Shown here: positions 61,561 through 64,000 of the stretch, in pieces
How positions within the stretch are numbered: the first letter of the stretch is position 1
How the letters are laid out: the number at the start of each line of letters is the position of its first letter
NCBI GenBank assembly: GCA_948567375.1
Contig: OX419759.1
Coordinates: 4,906,544-4,970,543, forward strand
Source of the DNA: Lunularia cruciata
Taxonomy: Eukaryota > Streptophyta > Marchantiopsida > Lunulariales > Lunulariaceae
Length of the DNA stretch: 64,000 bases
Reading direction: 5' to 3'
Translations under genes and position numbers: made by a program
Notes under the pieces: generated by a model
The model's database searches: none
What the model was told of the DNA's origin: nothing
Seen by the model: the letters and a program-made list of their open reading frames with translations, nothing else

Positions 61561-62556
61561 CTGCATCAGTTTAGCTTGTCGTTTCAGTCATATTCGTAAG
61601 GATTAACAGGGTGTTCCGTTTTAGTTCCCCCCGCGTTATAAGTCAAGCTTGTCATATTGCGCTGGAGGCTTTGTGCATTACCTTCTTAACTTGTAGATTT
61701 TTTTGTTACATTCGGGGGAGAGGTTCCAAGTAGCTAGTTTCCAGTTTGTAAACATTCCATATTTCTCTTATTTGTCCGCATTATTAACTATATGTGTGGT
61801 ATATAAAGCATTGAAACACATGCACACACTAGTTCCATACTGCTATTTAAGTCCCTATCTAGTTTGTCCACATCTCAATTGTAATACTCAATCGATCAGA
61901 CAAACCCGCACTGAACTGCGACTCTTGACTTGTCCAAGTCTCACCTTTAATCTTCTGGCCACCGCAAGGAAATAGACAAAGAGTGCACTAAATTAACACA
62001 ATAATAGGTTGCCTATATCACAGTTCGTTATTGAGCAAAATTCCATGACGTAATAATTGAAGAAACCATTCGGTAAACTCTTATAGATTGAACAGGTTGT
62101 TGTGCATCTTTCTTCAGAGGCTTTTGAAAACGACATATTGGTAGCTTTCACTCCTTCGTATCCTATATGCAAACATACATTTTCCCAAAAGCTGGTAGGA
62201 AATGGAAAGCAGAATCCGGGTTATTAAGGACCTAATGTCTCGCCGGATCGCCCCGATTCTAAATCTTGTCCTAACTCACCCCAAATATTAAACCCAACGG
62301 AAACCATCTGGGGAGGACGAGCGTAAGTGGGTGATTGCCACATATGACTACTTGAGGCTCGGCTGTAGGCATGAGTTGCAGCCAAGCCGAGCCCATGAAC
62401 ATGGAGACCTTATAAGACTCCTCACATGAGTCGCAGCATCAGCGTAGTAAGTTTATTAAGCAGGTTCTCCTTGGGGGACTGGCGCAAGTTTCCTGGTGGG
62501 TGGAAGGCAAAAGATTGATTAATTCCAGGACATTGAGTGATCTGTAATCTCGTAAA
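61561..62556 (+). promoter_or_regulatory. AAP 5' region, third locus
   Basis: The most complete parallel to the 5' region of the intact gene in inverted orientation, from tccgttttagtt near 61616 to the leader. It has CTTATAAG at 62409-62416, an aggctcggctgtagg..agccaagccgagccc stem, and the gacattgagtgatctg leader. A TAA upstream, in frame with the ATG at 62557, excludes use of an upstream start. No minisatellite expansion is seen. Confidence 0.65.
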
Positions 62557-62603
62557 ATGATTTACTCACAGAGGTCAGATGTAGAATTGGCTGCTAGTTC
62601 AGA
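62557..62603 (+). pseudogene. AAP pseudogene, truncated exon 1
   Basis: ATG at 62557 then IYSQRSDVELAASS, matching the start of the intact protein (MSYSQKSDVELAPSS). Similarity ends at about 62603, where GATTGA-rich sequence and then a copia element take over. Unless the rest lies beyond the insertion outside this window, the gene is dead. Confidence 0.85.
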
Positions 62604-62667
62604 GAGATTGATTCCCGAGAGATTGATTGATTGAGATTGAGATTGAGATGAGAGATTGATTCCCGAG
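62603..62667. repeat. GATTGA-rich repeat bounded by 17-bp direct repeats
   Basis: agagattgattcccgag occurs at 62603-62619 and 62651-62667, with a run of gattgatt/gagatt units between. It marks the break in AAP exon 1. Confidence 0.85.
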
Positions 62668-63200
62668 TTGAACATAGGTGCACCTGAAAAACATTGAGTA
62701 TAATTTTTGTGGTGATTGTGATTTGCATGAAGCTGGTTATGTGAGGTCTATTTTAATCAGAGCAGCAAGAGATAACCAGGAGGAGGGCAGATCAAGATAA
62801 ACACAGGAGCAGATTGGACATGGAAAAGAGCTGGGCGGGGCAGAGCTTCCGAAATATCTCTATAATCTATATTGAGAGTGAGTAAAATCAAGAATATGTG
62901 TTCTTGTGGAGTTAGGAGCAAATTGCTACAAACCACCTTAATTCCGGTGCACCTATTGATGCTAGTGAGTACTTTTCTCTGATTTCTGTCTTCTCTTGAG
63001 ATGTTTTCCTCCTATGTTTTTCTTGTCGGCATTGGGTTGATCTCAATATTTAGCTAAAACTAGCTCAAGACTATCAGAAGAGATTGGTGAATCTATAGTG
63101 ATTCCCAACAACTTGTATAAGAGTGATAGGTTGAAAGGAAAAGCAAAGTGAGAGCAATTGCAGGAGAGGAAGGAAAGGTCAGGAGAGACAGATTCAATGG
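62668..63200 (+). mobile_element. Ty1/copia leader region
   Basis: Lies between the AAP break and the gag remnant. ttaatcagagcagcaa near 62754 resembles the initiator-tRNA-Met primer site of plant copia elements (TGGTATCAGAGC) with changes. A full 5' LTR is not evident in the short space before it, so the element may be 5'-truncated. Confidence 0.4.
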
Positions 63201-64000
63201 TAAGGGCTTTGGTTTCTGGAAAATGCAAATAGTGGACTACCTATATCAGTAAAAGCTTCATGTACCTCTTGGAGGTGTGAACCAGAGTTCATGTTACAAG
63301 GAGATTGGGATTTGATGGATTGACAAGCTTTGGGAGTTGTCTGCCTGGCACTAGCTAGAAATGTGGCATTCAATGTTGTAGAGGAGAAGACTACAGCATG
63401 TCTACTGAAAGCTTTATCTAATATGTATGAAAAACCATCAGCTTCCAACAAGGTGTACTTGATACGTCGTCTTTTCAACCTGAAGATGAATGAAGGTCAT
63501 TCTATCACAGATCATATTAATGAGTGCAACCTGATCATGAGCAAGTCAAGTCCAGTTGAGGTCAGTTTTGAGGATGAAGTATGTGCTTTAATTCTCCTAT
63601 CCTCTTTACCTACAAGTTGGAGTTCAATTGTGATAATTGTAAATAGTTCTTGTGGGTCAAACAGTTTGAGGTTTGAGGAGATTCAAAGTCTGATACTAAG
63701 TGAAGATATTAGAAGGAGAGAGTTGAGCATAAACCCTGGATTGGTCCTAAGTACTCTTGGAAATAGAGGAAAAACTACACTTTCTAGTGACAATCAAAGG
63801 AGATCAAAGTCCAAGATGACAAGCAAGTCCAAGTCAAAAGGTGATGGATGCTGGCATTGTGGTAAGAAGGGGCACACAAGAAAGAACTATTGGCTCTTAA
63901 AGAATAATCATAGTAAGGGGCAAAATGATGACACGGTGAATTCAGCTACAGATGAAATTAATGATGTTTTGATCCTTAGTCCAGACAGTCCTATGGAGTC
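63200..64000 (+). pseudogene. Ty1/copia gag, runs off the window
   Basis: The gag protein packages element RNA in virus-like particles. 63196-63320 holds a degraded N-terminus (FNGKGFGFWKMQIVDYLYQ, with stops). From 63324 one frame is open to the window end: ALGVVCLALARNVAFNV, MYEKPSASNKVYLIRRLFNL, DEVCALILLSSLPTSW, then a basic stretch and the zinc knuckle CWHCGKKGHTRKNY at 63849-63890. This is the UBN2-type domain order of plant copia gag. The last knuckle Cys (C-x2-C-x4-H-x4-C) is Tyr. Protease and pol would lie beyond 64000. Early stops and the lost Cys argue for a dead copy. Confidence 0.9.

Noticed and set aside
1-64000. CRISPR-like arrays, prokaryotic operons, tRNA or rRNA genes
   Set aside because: The spaced repeats seen are promoter minisatellites or transposon arms. 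No tRNA cloverleaf or rRNA segment was recognised by eye, though a covariance search was not possible.

Overview
The window is nuclear DNA from a plant, probably a seed plant. The evidence is a spliced gene of the plant amino acid permease (AAP) family, an interstitial array of the plant telomere repeat TTTAGGG, and a dense, decayed background of Ty3/gypsy and Ty1/copia retrotransposons. A large-genome lineage such as a gymnosperm fits the repeat load, but that is inference. There are no bacterial operons, CRISPR arrays or recognisable RNA genes.

Layout. 1-3.4 kb is AT-rich repeat DNA. 3.4-10.3 kb is a broken Ty3/gypsy element (protease, RT, RNase H, integrase, LTR-like segment, then another retroelement piece). 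10.3-13.0 kb is unrecognised. 13.0-20.9 kb is a more GC-rich AAP locus: degraded AAP pieces on both strands, then one AAP gene on the minus strand (16872-19144, six exons, 487 codons plus stop, no lesion seen), and a 5' region duplicated in tandem. 21.7-42.4 kb is a nest of long inverted and direct repeats, centred on a palindrome of about 11 kb (27.95-39.1 kb) whose middle holds a gypsy RT fragment. 43.0-48.15 kb is a second AAP locus made only of broken copies in both orientations, with a sharp fold-back inside exon 2. 48.16-61.1 kb is another long inverted repeat enclosing a second copy of the gypsy composite. 61.5-62.6 kb is a third AAP 5' region, whose first exon is cut short. 62.7-64 kb is the start of a Ty1/copia element with its gag reading frame open to the window edge.

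How it fits together. The three AAP loci share 5' sequence and AT-rich borders and are separated by related repeat-element arms. The window therefore looks like repeated segmental duplication and inversion of one AAP locus with its flanking transposon, leaving one gene that appears intact. Only that gene is expected to make a protein: a membrane proton-coupled amino acid importer. I found no convincing new biological system. The most interesting material is structural: the fold-back in exon 2, the palindrome and its arm differences, the duplicated promoter and the twice-seen gypsy composite. Coordinates of repeat borders were judged by eye and may be off by tens of bases. Exon borders of the main gene are frame-consistent.
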